Assembly (NCBI RefSeq): GCF_029023785.1
Contig: NZ_CP118955.1
Coordinates: forward strand, 124,001 to 188,000
Source of the DNA: Enterococcus faecium
GTDB taxonomy: Bacteria; Bacillota; Bacilli; Lactobacillales; Enterococcaceae
Reading direction: 5' to 3'
Length of the DNA: 64,000 nt
A program made the position numbers and the translations under genes. Under the pieces are notes generated by a model, which had not been told where the DNA came from, made no database searches, and worked only from the letters and a program-made list of their open reading frames with translations. This document shows positions 56,070 to 64,000 of this stretch, piece after piece; the stretch's first letter is position 1; each line of letters begins with the position of its first letter.

Positions 56070-56076
56070 ACATAAA

Positions 56077-56116
56077 ATGAAAGTTTCTCTTTTTTAAGAG
56101 AAACTTTCATTTTTGT
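56077..56116 (+). terminator. cshA terminator
   Basis: TGAAAGTTTCTCTT and AAGAGAAACTTTCA form a perfect 14-base stem followed by TTTTTG. Confidence 0.93.
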
Positions 56117-56198
56117 TATTTGTGGACTTATTTGTGGCAAAATGGTTATAATTTGGTAGAATGAGAGTGTTCTAAATTTATTGAAAAGAGAAAAGCAT

Positions 56199-56549
56199 AT
56201 GATAAAAGGAATTGGGATCGATGCAGTCGAACTTCCTAGGATCACTCGGCTGATCGAAGAAAAACCAAAATTCATTGCACGAATCTTGACCTCTGATGAA
56301 ATGAAACTATTCCAGTCCTTGCCTTTTCATCGCCAAGTAGAATTTTTAGGCGGGCGTTACGCTTGCAAAGAGGCTTTCTCTAAAGCTTGGGGAACTGGGA
56401 TCGGAAAAGTTACCTTTCAAGATGTCGAGATTTTAAAAAATGAAAACGGTCAGCCTGTTGTGACGCGTTCACCTCATGAAGGCAAAGTATGGGTCAGTAT
56501 TACTCATACAAATGAAACAGCTTTTGCACAAATTATTTTGGAAGACTAG
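56199..56549 (+). CDS. acpS: Holo-[acyl-carrier-protein] synthase
   Basis: A 116-residue AcpS. It has MIKGIGIDAVELPRI at the start (metal-binding aspartate D8) and RYACKEAFSKAWGTGIG near residues 53-69. The C-terminal VSITHTNETAFAQI is also typical. It attaches phosphopantetheine to ACP. I chose ATG 56199; the TTG at 56181 is a less likely start. alr follows after 15 bases, as in Bacillus. Confidence 0.95.
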   Translation: MIKGIGIDAVELPRITRLIEEKPKFIARILTSDEMKLFQSLPFHRQVEFLGGRYACKEAFSKAWGTGIGKVTFQDVEILKNENGQPVVTRSPHEGKVWVSITHTNETAFAQIILED

Positions 56550-56564
56550 AAAGAAGGAAAAACG

Positions 56565-57686
56565 ATGGTTGTCGCTTGGCACCGCCCAACGAAAGCAGTG
56601 ATACATAAAAAAGCTATAACTGAAAATGTAGCAAATGAAGTTGCAAGACTTCCGCAAGGAAAAGAATTGTTTGCAGTAGTAAAAGCAAACGGATACGGTC
56701 ATGGAGCTATTGAAACAGCTGAGGCAGCAGTTGCAGGTGGAGCTTCGGGCTTTTGTGTTTCAAATTTAGATGAAGGAGTCGAGTTGAGAGAAGCTGGATT
56801 TACTCAGCCCATCCTTATCTTGAATATGGTTCCTTACGACGCACTGACTGTAGCTGTTGCTCATGATTTATCAGTAACTGCAGGTACACGGGAATGGTTG
56901 CAGGCAGCAGCTGCTGTTTTAGAGAAAAGTAAGCTAGAGACGCCTCTTTCGATTCATCTAAAAGCAGACACTGGGATGGGTCGTATCGGATTTTGTACAC
57001 CTGAAGAAGTAAAAGAGGCAGCTGCATTCATCAAAGAAAGTCGTGTATTAGAATGGGAAGGTTTATTTACCCATTTTTCTACAGCAGATCAGGCAGATGA
57101 TACATATTGGAATCTGCAAAAAGAACGCTTTATAGAAGTGCTAAAAAAACTTCCCGAACTTCCTCGATATATACATGTCAGCAATAGTGCAACGGCTTTA
57201 TGGCATGATGAAACAATCGGCAATATGATTCGTTATGGAGTAGCAATGTACGGACTGAATCCCTCTGGGCACGCACTACCGGAAGTTTATCCACTGCAGC
57301 CAGCACTTGAGCTGGTTTCTGAATTAATTCAAGTCAAAAAACTCCCAGCAGGTGAAGGAATCGGCTATGGAGAAACATATATCACTCCTGAAGCAGAGTG
57401 GATCGGAACGATACCGATCGGTTATGCAGATGGCTGGCCACGAAAGATGCAGGGTTTTTCTCTATTGGTAGAAGGGAACTACTGTGAAACGATTGGGCGT
57501 GTATGTATGGATCAACTGATGATCCGATTGCCTCAAGAATTTCCTGTCGGAACAAAAGTGACGCTTATCGGCAAAAATGCAGACAAAGAAATCACTATGC
57601 AGGATATAGCAGATCAATTAGGTACGATCCACTATGAAGTGGCTTGCGGATTAGGACAGCGGATACCAAGAGAATATCAAGAATAA
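56565..57686 (+). CDS. alr: Alanine racemase
   Basis: A 373-residue fold-type III PLP enzyme. The cofactor lysine is K40 in [11 protein letters not shown], the [11 protein letters not shown] segment is near residues 133-143, and the second catalytic tyrosine lies in [10 protein letters not shown] near 262-271. It makes D-alanine, the substrate of Ddl encoded 4 kb upstream. GAAGGA precedes the ATG. The mazF-like gene begins 10 bases after its stop. Confidence 0.97.
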   Translation: MVVAWHRPTKAVIHKKAITENVANEVARLPQGKELFAVVKANGYGHGAIETAEAAVAGGASGFCVSNLDEGVELREAGFTQPILILNMVPYDALTVAVAHDLSVTAGTREWLQAAAAVLEKSKLETPLSIHLKADTGMGRIGFCTPEEVKEAAAFIKESRVLEWEGLFTHFSTADQADDTYWNLQKERFIEVLKKLPELPRYIHVSNSATALWHDETIGNMIRYGVAMYGLNPSGHALPEVYPLQPALELVSELIQVKKLPAGEGIGYGETYITPEAEWIGTIPIGYADGWPRKMQGFSLLVEGNYCETIGRVCMDQLMIRLPQEFPVGTKVTLIGKNADKEITMQDIADQLGTIHYEVACGLGQRIPREYQE

Positions 57687-57696
57687 GGAGGATCCT

Positions 57697-58059
57697 ATGG
57701 TAAAAAGAGGAGATATTTATTTTGCTGATCTTTCTCCAGTCGTGGGATCGGAGCAAGGCGGAACACGCCCAGTTTTGGTTATTCAAAATAATCTAGGTAA
57801 CCATTTTAGCCCGACGATCATTGTTGCGGCCATAACGGCAAAAATGGCTAAACCTAAGCTTCCGACTCATATTGGGATCAAAGCTACTGGAACAGGAATA
57901 GAAAGAGACTCCGTTATCCTGTTGGAGCAGATCAGAACGATCGATAAATCAAGATTGAAAGAAAAGGTCTGCCATTTGGATCGACCCATTATGGCAGAAG
58001 TTGACCGAGCATTGAAAATTAGTGTGGGTATCGAAGCACTGACTCCTGTTACTAAATAA
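57697..58059 (+). CDS. MazF/EndoA (PemK) family endoribonuclease toxin
   Basis: A 120-residue MazF-type toxin. It begins [20 protein letters not shown] and has [12 protein letters not shown] near residues 21-32, [17 protein letters not shown] near 68-84 and the C-terminal ALKISVGIE. Such enzymes cut single-stranded RNA at short sites. In Bacillus the order is alr-ndoAI-ndoA with the antitoxin between; here only 10 bases separate alr and the toxin, so the antitoxin is missing from this spot. AAGGAGG precedes the ATG. Confidence 0.93.
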   Translation: MVKRGDIYFADLSPVVGSEQGGTRPVLVIQNNLGNHFSPTIIVAAITAKMAKPKLPTHIGIKATGTGIERDSVILLEQIRTIDKSRLKEKVCHLDRPIMAEVDRALKISVGIEALTPVTK

Positions 58060-58113
58060 ATATAGCGAAGTAACCATGCAGCCTTTACATATAAAAAAGG
58101 ACCAGCTGTGCGT

Positions 58114-58177
58114 AAAAAAAGATACGTCTGCTTCTAGTACCAGCATTTCTGCTAGAAGAAGCGAACGTATCTTTTTT
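58114..58177. terminator. Bidirectional terminator between mazF-like gene and rpsN2
   Basis: GATACGT plus GCTTCTAG pairs with CTAGAAG plus ACGTATC, with A-runs before and T-runs after. The convergent genes share it. Confidence 0.88.
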
Positions 58178-58234
58178 GATGATCCAAGGAGTGGTCCATG
58201 CGCCCTCCTCCTTTACATTACAGCCAGACTTGGA

Positions 58235-58504
58235 TTACCAGCTGGCTTTTTTTACTCCTGGAATCAAACCTTTATGTGCTAATTCACGGAATTTTATACG
58301 GGACATCCCGAATTTACGCATGTATCCGCGAGGGCGTCCATCGATCAAATCACGATTTTTCAATCGTTCTGGACGAGCATCTAAAGGAAGTTTGCGCAAG
58401 CCTTCGTAATCTTTTTGCGCTTTTAATTCCTGGCGTAAAGCAGCATAGCGTTCAATCGTTTCTTGCTGTTTTTTTGCTTTGGCAATCTTTGATTTTTTAG
58501 CCAT
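58235..58504 (-). CDS. rpsN2: 30S ribosomal protein S14, zinc-independent paralogue
   Basis: An 89-residue S14 of the zinc-free type. It has no CxxC pairs, and carries the conserved [20 protein letters not shown] near residues 57-76. Firmicutes usually keep a zinc-binding S14 in the main ribosomal operon and switch to this form when zinc is short. The Zur-like box over its start region supports that. Start at 58504 ([12 protein letters not shown]), with GGAGGA upstream. It converges on the mazF-like gene. Confidence 0.95.
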   Translation of the reverse strand: MAKKSKIAKAKKQQETIERYAALRQELKAQKDYEGLRKLPLDARPERLKNRDLIDGRPRGYMRKFGMSRIKFRELAHKGLIPGVKKASW

Positions 58505-58532
58505 CAACAAATTCCTCCAATTATTTTTTATT

Positions 58533-58556
58533 AGCGTAAATCGTAATCTTTACGCT
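58533..58556 (-). promoter_or_regulatory. Zur box upstream of rpsN2
   Basis: AGCGTAAA and TTTACGCT form a perfect inverted repeat with an 8-base spacer. TCGTAATCTTTACGC (58541-58555) matches the known Zur box TCGTAATNATTACGA at 13 of 15 positions. It lies just after the likely transcription start. Confidence 0.75.
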
Positions 58557-58567
58557 TTTAGATAAAT

Positions 58568-58596
58568 AATTTAACACGTTACGCGAAAAAAGACAA
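58568..58596 (-). promoter_or_regulatory. rpsN2 promoter
   Basis: Minus-strand -35 TTGTCT (58596-58591) and -10 TAAATT (58573-58568) are 17 bases apart; the Zur box begins about 12 bases later. Confidence 0.65.
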
Positions 58597-58693
58597 CTAT
58601 TTTGTTTTGAATCATGCGCCAAAACGAAAAGACATTTTTTTTGTCAAAATAAAGGCATAAACGTAAACTTAAAGAAAAAGGGAGATGGTGACC

Positions 58694-59641
58694 ATGCGAA
58701 GATTTGCAATTAACGGTTACGGAGAAGCACAAGATGTTTTTGAAGAAATCGATGCTCATCCCAGAGAAGTCGGTTCTGGACATGTTCGTGTAGAAATAAA
58801 AGCATTCAGTGTGAATCCTTATGATGTTGCCTTGCGTTTAGGAGAAATGAAAGAGATACGAACATTGAAATTCCCTTATGTACCAGGTAATGATGGCGCT
58901 GGTATTGTGACAGAGATTGGTTCAGATGTCACAACTGTTCATGTAGGTGATCGAGTAGCTGTCCATGCAGTCGGCGGGACTTACGGAGAAGAAGTCGTGT
59001 TGCCATCAGCAAAAGTAGCAAAAATTCCAGATAAAATGAGTTGGGAAGAAGCAGCCGGAATGGTCACGCCAGGAATTACGGCTTATAATCTAATCAACCA
59101 TTTGACGGAAATCCAGCCGACAGATACTGTAATGATACTAGGAGCATCAGGTGCGGTCGGGTCAAGTCTGATCCAGCTTCTCCATGAAAAGGGAATCCGA
59201 ATCTTAACCAGTGCATCCAGTAAAAATGAGGAAAAGGTAAAAAAATTAGGAGCTTCAGCATTTGCTGCTTATGATAAAACAAATCCAGGTCTGCAATTTG
59301 CTGATCAGGCAGACCTTGTAATCGATGCGACGAAAGGAAGTATCAAAGGAGAAACCGGCATCCAGATCATGAAACCAGGCGGCAGGTATGTTGCATTAAA
59401 TGACCTCCCAGATCTAGATTTGCGGCAAAAAAAGGAAGGCTTTTATGAATCGTTTGTTCCAAGAAAGGAATATCTAGATGCAGAAGCCTTTGCTGGCATA
59501 ATCAAAGCCTACCAAAAAGGAGCCTTTCATGTTTTTATTTCAATGAATCTGTCTGCTTCCCTTAAGCATGTCATCCAAGCACATCAGCTAGTTGAAGGAC
59601 ATCCTCCTGCTGGGAAAATCATCCTGTCATTCGAAAAATAA
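58694..59641 (+). CDS. Zinc-free medium-chain NADP-dependent oxidoreductase (quinone reductase-like)
   Basis: A 315-residue MDR-family enzyme. The N-terminal GroES-like domain (VEIKAFSVNPYDVALRLGE, YVPGNDGAGIV) is followed by a Rossmann fold with ILGASGAVGSSLIQL near residues 151-165. The catalytic zinc ligands are missing, as in quinone reductases (QOR/Zta1). It likely reduces quinones or unsaturated carbonyls with NADPH. I prefer ATG 58694 over 58685 for spacing from GGGAG. Confidence 0.87.
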   Translation: MRRFAINGYGEAQDVFEEIDAHPREVGSGHVRVEIKAFSVNPYDVALRLGEMKEIRTLKFPYVPGNDGAGIVTEIGSDVTTVHVGDRVAVHAVGGTYGEEVVLPSAKVAKIPDKMSWEEAAGMVTPGITAYNLINHLTEIQPTDTVMILGASGAVGSSLIQLLHEKGIRILTSASSKNEEKVKKLGASAFAAYDKTNPGLQFADQADLVIDATKGSIKGETGIQIMKPGGRYVALNDLPDLDLRQKKEGFYESFVPRKEYLDAEAFAGIIKAYQKGAFHVFISMNLSASLKHVIQAHQLVEGHPPAGKIILSFEK

Positions 59642-59662
59642 GAAATACAGGAATAAAAAACG

Positions 59663-59717
59663 AAAAAAGCTGAAACATTTTTGTAGGGGCAAAGACAAAA
59701 AATGTTTTAGCTTTTTT
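59663..59717 (+). terminator. Oxidoreductase gene terminator
   Basis: AAAAAAGCTGAAACATTTTT pairs with AAAAAATGTTTTAGCTTTTT across a 15-base loop. Confidence 0.9.
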
Positions 59718-59883
59718 GCGTATACGTATAATAGATAAAAACTTTGGCATAAAATTATCTTTCCCTTTTATTTCATGATAAAGTAAAGTCTGTAATCCTT
59801 AATTATTTCTCAATATGTAAGAGATTACAATGAGACAATTGCCGTGATATGTCCAAAAATTCGACTTTTTTGAAAAAAGCCGA

Positions 59884-59913
59884 TTGAAAAAAGTATGAAA
59901 TACATGGTAAAGT
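59884..59913 (+). promoter_or_regulatory. pip promoter
   Basis: TTGAAA (59884-59889) and TAAAGT (59908-59913) are 18 bases apart, just before the GAAGGGGGAG ribosome site. Confidence 0.65.
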
Positions 59914-59946
59914 AATTCAGCTGAAAAAAGAAGAAGGGGGAGAACT

Positions 59947-62652
59947 ATGCAGTCAATCAAAAATACGCTTCGATTATATTTGCTTGACTGGAAACGGATT
60001 TTCAAAAACCCGATTGCAACACTTCTGATCATCGCGATCATGATCATCCCTTCGCTATATGCGTGGTTTAACATCAAAGCATTATGGGATCCATATGGAA
60101 ATACTGGAGAGCTGCCAATTGCTGTTTACAGTGCAGACAAGCCAGCAGAGTTTCAAGGTAAAGAAGTGGCCATTGGGGAGCAAGTCATCGAATCGCTTCA
60201 TAAAAATAAACAATTAGGATGGCAATTCGTTGATTCAAAAGAACAATTAGAAGACGGAGTCCGTTCCGGAAAGTATTACGCAGGTATTTACTTGCCAAAG
60301 GATTTCTCAGAAGATCTGCTGAGTTTTACTAGTGGTGATATCAAGAAACCAAAAATCGAATATACGGTAAATGAAAAAATCAATGCGATTGCACCGAAAA
60401 TCACCGATAAAGGAGCAAGTTCGATCCAATCGCAAATCACAAATGAATTTATCAAAACAGCCAGTTCGACTTTATTGAAAGTATTCAATGAGATAGGTTA
60501 CGACATCGATACGAACCTAGTAAGTATCAATAAAGTCAAAGATATGATTTTATCAACAGATGAAAATTTGGACACGATCGACGGCTACACAAAACAAGTC
60601 CTCGAATTACAAAGTCAACTACCTGAAATCAAGGAAAAACTGAATAAAGCAAATGAATTCGTGGATTATATCCCTAAAGTAGATGAGATGGGTGAAAAAG
60701 TCGTTGCATTGAATGACAAAATGCCTGAGTTGAAAGATCAAGCAAAAATCATCCTTGATTTGCAAGAAAAAATCCCAGAGATCCAAAATGCCGGTAAACA
60801 ACTAGCAGAGATCGACGGCGATTTTGCTTCGATCCAAGAGACAATGAACCAAGGAATCGATGAAGCAAAACAAGGCTTGACGATCATCCAACAAGTACAG
60901 GATATCTTGCCAGATGTGAAAAATTTAGAAAATCAGGCAAGTGATCTAGCAAACCAAACAAAATCAGGTGCCTCTCAGCTGAAAGATGCGATACCAAGCA
61001 TCACAAACAGTGTAGATGTTACATTGAAATCAATTGGACAAGTGGCAACAACGACAGGTTCGTTAATAGATACTGTAAGAACAGCTATTGAAGATGGTAA
61101 GCTGACTGATGATGAAAAGAAAAACATCAGCAATGTATTGAACGGCTTTATTGACGGAATATCTCAACAACAAAATGCAATCGATAAACTGGTCGAGTTC
61201 CTGACTAAATTGCAAACAAGTGCTGGAAATACGAAATTGCAGCCAATTATTGATCAGCTAAATCAATTAAAACCCTTGCTAAGCAATCTGCAAAACCGCC
61301 TATCTGCTTTGAACACAGCTGTTCAAAATGAAGACACGAAGGCTATTGATGAATTGCTAGATCAAATTGATGCCGTTGTTAATAATATCAATGGCATCAT
61401 TGCTGGTATCAATACAGGTCAAATCAGTTCCACTGTCACTTCTCTATTAGACCAAGTCATCGATACGATTGGGACTGCGCAAGGGGCGCTAAGCAAAGCG
61501 GACCAGATCGACTTTGATTCGCTTCTCAGTTCAACGAAAGCAACTGTAACGAATGCAGTGGCAATTTTAGAAAAATATCAAAAAGAAATGCCTGCAATTG
61601 GACAAGAAATCCATGATGCCAATACAATGCTGAATGGAAATATGGATACCATCGTCAATGGCATCAATGAAGGGGCAGACCTATACAACAATGAATTACC
61701 GATCCTTCAGCAAAAATTAGGATTGGCCGCTGATTTTATCCAAAATGATTGGCCAGCACTAAAAAATGAAATCACCGGTACATTGACAACAGTAAATGAA
61801 AAAATGCCAGAAGTCGAAACAGCTGTGAACGCTGCTGCGGACTTGATCAACAATGACTGGCCAAATATCAAAGCTGGTATCCAAAAAGCAGCAGACGCGA
61901 TCCGAAAAGGCGAACAAGAAGTCGATCTAGGCGAAGTCATCAAATTATTGAAACTAGATGCAACAAAAGAAAGTGACTTTTTTACACAACCTGTTGAGCT
62001 ACAAACCAATGCGCTTTATCCAATCGCAAATAACGGTTCAGCTAGCACCCCGTTTTATACTGCACTATGTCTGTGGGTCGGCGCTGTTCTTCTTTCAAGT
62101 GTTGCTACGACAGAATACTATTTAGGAAAGAAAGACCGAAACAATTTTACGAAACGAGAACAATTCGTTGCTCGTATGCTGACATTTTTGACAATGGCGA
62201 TTGCGCAAAGCTTGATCGTTACATTAGGGAATATTTTCTTACTAGGAGTAGATGTCCAAAATCCGGTCTACAGCGTGTCATTTGCTGTCTTGATCGCCTT
62301 AGCGTTCATGATGATCGTCTATGTCTTGGCTGCATTATTCGATAATGTCGGTAAAGGGATCGCTATTATCATCTTAGTACTGTCGATCTCTGGCGGAGGC
62401 GGGAACTATCCGATCCAAGTCTCAGGGAAATTCTTCCAAATGATCAATCCGTTCTTGCCATTTACTCATGCGGTAAACTTGTTACGGGAATCTGCAGGAG
62501 GAATTTATTGGCCAAATGCTACGAAAGCAATCTGGATCATGATCGGTCTGTTTGTTGTCTTTGGAATCGTAGGAACGGCAATCTATCCGTTCATCGAAGA
62601 AAAAATGACGAAATTCAAAGAAGCGGCGCATGAGAGCCATATTTTTCATTAA
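59947..62652 (+). CDS. pip: YhgE/Pip family membrane protein (phage infection protein)
   Basis: A 901-residue envelope protein. The N-terminus has one membrane helix ([20 protein letters not shown], residues 22-41). A long extracellular region of about 600 residues follows, rich in heptad-like I/L repeats typical of coiled coil (e.g. [18 protein letters not shown]). The C-terminus has five or six helices of the ABC2-type (about 690-890). Family members are phage receptors: Pip in Lactococcus and PIP in Enterococcus faecalis are needed for DNA entry of certain phages. The natural role is unsettled. The gene is monocistronic, with a repeat array behind it. Confidence 0.93.
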   Translation: MQSIKNTLRLYLLDWKRIFKNPIATLLIIAIMIIPSLYAWFNIKALWDPYGNTGELPIAVYSADKPAEFQGKEVAIGEQVIESLHKNKQLGWQFVDSKEQLEDGVRSGKYYAGIYLPKDFSEDLLSFTSGDIKKPKIEYTVNEKINAIAPKITDKGASSIQSQITNEFIKTASSTLLKVFNEIGYDIDTNLVSINKVKDMILSTDENLDTIDGYTKQVLELQSQLPEIKEKLNKANEFVDYIPKVDEMGEKVVALNDKMPELKDQAKIILDLQEKIPEIQNAGKQLAEIDGDFASIQETMNQGIDEAKQGLTIIQQVQDILPDVKNLENQASDLANQTKSGASQLKDAIPSITNSVDVTLKSIGQVATTTGSLIDTVRTAIEDGKLTDDEKKNISNVLNGFIDGISQQQNAIDKLVEFLTKLQTSAGNTKLQPIIDQLNQLKPLLSNLQNRLSALNTAVQNEDTKAIDELLDQIDAVVNNINGIIAGINTGQISSTVTSLLDQVIDTIGTAQGALSKADQIDFDSLLSSTKATVTNAVAILEKYQKEMPAIGQEIHDANTMLNGNMDTIVNGINEGADLYNNELPILQQKLGLAADFIQNDWPALKNEITGTLTTVNEKMPEVETAVNAAADLINNDWPNIKAGIQKAADAIRKGEQEVDLGEVIKLLKLDATKESDFFTQPVELQTNALYPIANNGSASTPFYTALCLWVGAVLLSSVATTEYYLGKKDRNNFTKREQFVARMLTFLTMAIAQSLIVTLGNIFLLGVDVQNPVYSVSFAVLIALAFMMIVYVLAALFDNVGKGIAIIILVLSISGGGGNYPIQVSGKFFQMINPFLPFTHAVNLLRESAGGIYWPNATKAIWIMIGLFVVFGIVGTAIYPFIEEKMTKFKEAAHESHIFH

Positions 62653-62657
62653 AAAAA

Positions 62658-62943
62658 GAGGTTGTGAAATCAGCGTTTTGACCTGAGTATTAGAGAAAAA
62701 AATGGAAAAATAGTTCCTCATATTTTGCCGTTTTTTGAGCTAATGCCGAGGGTCAGCTGATTGAACACCGTGTACCAAGAGGTTGTGAAAAGGCTGTTCT
62801 GCATCAAGTAATAAGAACGACCAAATAAAAACAGCTTCTTATGTTTTTAATTTGGTTGGGCTTATTACCGCAGATGCAAGCTTTTAAACACCGTTTATCA
62901 AGAGGTTGTGACAACTGCGCTATGCTTCGAGTAGTAAGAATGA
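62658..62943 (+). repeat. Intergenic modular repeat: B, A and partial A array, forward orientation
   Basis: B module 62658-62773, A module 62779-62897 and a broken third unit (62902-62943) that keeps GAGGTTGTGA and an A-like start. It begins five bases after the pip stop. With the terminator and kimA promoter it accounts for most of the 596-base gap. Confidence 0.88.
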
Positions 62944-62990
62944 TGGGTAGAAAGCAACCTTACATCTCTCTTTCAAAAGTTAAGATATCA

Positions 62991-63034
62991 AAAAGGATAG
63001 AACTTGATTTTCTAAGTCAAGTTCTATCCTTTTA
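62991..63034. terminator. Perfect inverted repeat, probable bidirectional terminator
   Basis: AAAAGGATAGAACTTGA and TCAAGTTCTATCCTTTT form a perfect 17-base stem with a nine-base loop, A-run before and T-run after. Confidence 0.85.
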
Positions 63035-63089
63035 TTATAGAATTCAAAGAAAAAGCCCATAAAAAAATGTTAGATTTTTGCTGTATTAA

Positions 63090-63178
63090 AGCGTTTGAAA
63101 AAGCGCTTGATATTTTTCTGTTTTTTTCCAATTATTTTCTTAAAGTTTATTGACTTTTAAGGTCAGTGAGCGTACTAT
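63090..63178 (+). promoter_or_regulatory. kimA promoter with upstream cre-like sites
   Basis: TTGACT (63150-63155) and TACTAT (63173-63178) are 17 bases apart. Upstream, TTAAAGCGTTTGAA and AAAGCGCTTGA resemble half-matched cre sites for CcpA. I see no c-di-AMP riboswitch in the leader. Confidence 0.5.
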
Positions 63179-63248
63179 AACATCTTGTTTACTATAAATT
63201 TTCGACTATAAAACTTGAAGTAAAATTGTGTGTAAAGGAGTTTAGAAA

Positions 63249-64000
63249 TTGGATTACTTAAAAAGGTTGTTAGTAGGTAAGCCTTTAAAATCTGCTGAAA
63301 ATGATGAGCACAAATTAACCCGATTTGCTGCTTTGGCATTATTGTCGTCTGATGCGTTATCATCTATTGCATATGGTACGGAACAAATCGTTGTCGTTTT
63401 AGTCGCTTTGTCTGCTGCAGCCATCTGGTATTCGCTACCCATTGCCGCTTTTGTTATTATTTTATTGATTTCATTAACGCTATCATATCGTCAAATCATC
63501 CATGCTTATCCTCATGGCGGGGGAGCATATGTCGTCAGCAGTGAGAATCTTGGAAAGAATGCTGGCTTGATTTCCGGTGGCTCTTTATTGATCGACTACA
63601 TGTTGACAGTAGCAGTATCTGTCTCAGCAGGTGCTGAAGCGATCACATCAGCGGTGCCAGCACTCTACGGTCATCAAGTCGCTATTTCTGTGACAATCGT
63701 TTTGCTACTGATGATGCTGAATCTTCGTGGGCTGAGGGAATCTGCATCGTTCCTATTATTTCCGGTGTACACATTTATCCTTGTGATCTCGTTACTGATC
63801 GTTGTTGGTTTATATAATATCGTGACAGGTGCTGTGCCATTGCAAGCTACTGCACTTCCAGGAGCGGCTGTGCCGGGTGTTTCTATCGCTTTGATTTTAC
63901 GAGCATTTTCTTCTGGTTCTTCCTCTTTAACTGGGGTGGAGGCGATTAGTAATGCTGTACCATTCTTTAAGAAGCCAAGAGCAAAAAATGCCGCTGCTAC
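63249..64000 (+). CDS. kimA: KimA-type APC potassium transporter (partial, N-terminal 250 residues)
   Basis: The frame is open to the window end, giving 250 residues of an APC-family transporter. It starts TTG with AAAGGAG upstream: MDYLKRLLVGKPLKSAE. Diagnostic stretches are FAALALLSSDALSSIAYGTE (residues 26-45), SYRQIIHAYPHGGGAYVV near 79-96, LLIDYMLTVAVSVSAGAEAI and LNLRGLRESASF. These closely match Bacillus KimA, a high-affinity potassium/proton symporter inhibited by c-di-AMP at its C-terminal domain, which would lie beyond the window. Confidence 0.85.
   Translation, partial: MDYLKRLLVGKPLKSAENDEHKLTRFAALALLSSDALSSIAYGTEQIVVVLVALSAAAIWYSLPIAAFVIILLISLTLSYRQIIHAYPHGGGAYVVSSENLGKNAGLISGGSLLIDYMLTVAVSVSAGAEAITSAVPALYGHQVAISVTIVLLLMMLNLRGLRESASFLLFPVYTFILVISLLIVVGLYNIVTGAVPLQATALPGAAVPGVSIALILRAFSSGSSSLTGVEAISNAVPFFKKPRAKNAAA

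Noticed and set aside
63060..63248. c-di-AMP (ydaO-type) riboswitch before kimA
   Set aside because: Bacillus kimA has one, but the conserved GC-rich core is absent from this short AT-rich leader.

Overview
The window is ordinary low-GC Firmicute chromosome. The Ddl sequence, the ddl-murF-cshA-acpS-alr-mazF order, the Pip phage-infection protein and the intergenic repeat family all point to an Enterococcus of the E. faecium group. I cannot tell E. faecium from its close relatives by eye. I see no prophage, insertion sequence, CRISPR array, rRNA, tRNA or replication origin. The genes are mostly housekeeping, transport and regulation, so any novelty lies in RNA elements, intergenic repeats and a few unusual proteins.

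Layout. 1-3377: end of lrgA, lrgB, an Mga-like regulator, a DUF2829 (Tad2-like) protein and a short-chain dehydrogenase. 3378-8196: queT behind a preQ1-II-like leader, bioY with a BirA operator, rpsD with its leader, a formate/nitrite-type channel, an AlkD-like protein and a Cof-type phosphatase. 8604-15129: ymdB, a YlbF/RicA-family gene, mutS, mutL and maf. 15214-18138: divergent treP and treR with cre and TreR operator candidates. 18215-22079: msrB, ruvAB, a TetR regulator, a low-molecular-weight tyrosine phosphatase and an unknown protein. 22080-22878: a gene-free stretch with two candidate small RNAs and a tandem repeat array. 22879-29822: brnQ, a TMEM175-like channel, an amino-acid permease and an ABC transporter operon preceded by a lysine riboswitch, then a small membrane protein.

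29998-32082 is a compact operon of sirtuin, acetyltransferase/chorismate-mutase fusion and niaR. 32335-40298: def, rpsO, pnp, glsB, kup and a CNNM/CorC protein. 40428-49465: a MATE exporter, a DUF960 protein, rplY/ctc, a pseudouridine synthase, a nucleotidase, udk, a TVP38-type membrane protein, a GNAT enzyme, an unassigned structured RNA candidate, a 12-helix membrane protein and a DUF188 protein. 49714-59641: an ABC1/UbiB kinase-like protein, ddl, murF, cshA, acpS, alr, mazF without an adjacent antitoxin, a zinc-independent rpsN paralogue with a Zur box, and a medium-chain oxidoreductase. 59947-64000: pip and the start of a KimA-type potassium transporter.

Shared themes. Metal and cofactor economy is prominent: Zur-rpsN2, BirA-bioY, preQ1-queT, lysine riboswitch-ABC transporter and NiaR. 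Potassium is served by Kup and KimA. The most unusual architecture is a family of roughly 120-base modules. They share constant ends but have at least four different cores, and they sit in arrays at nine intergenic sites. Homology calls are from recognition of families and motifs, not from searches.
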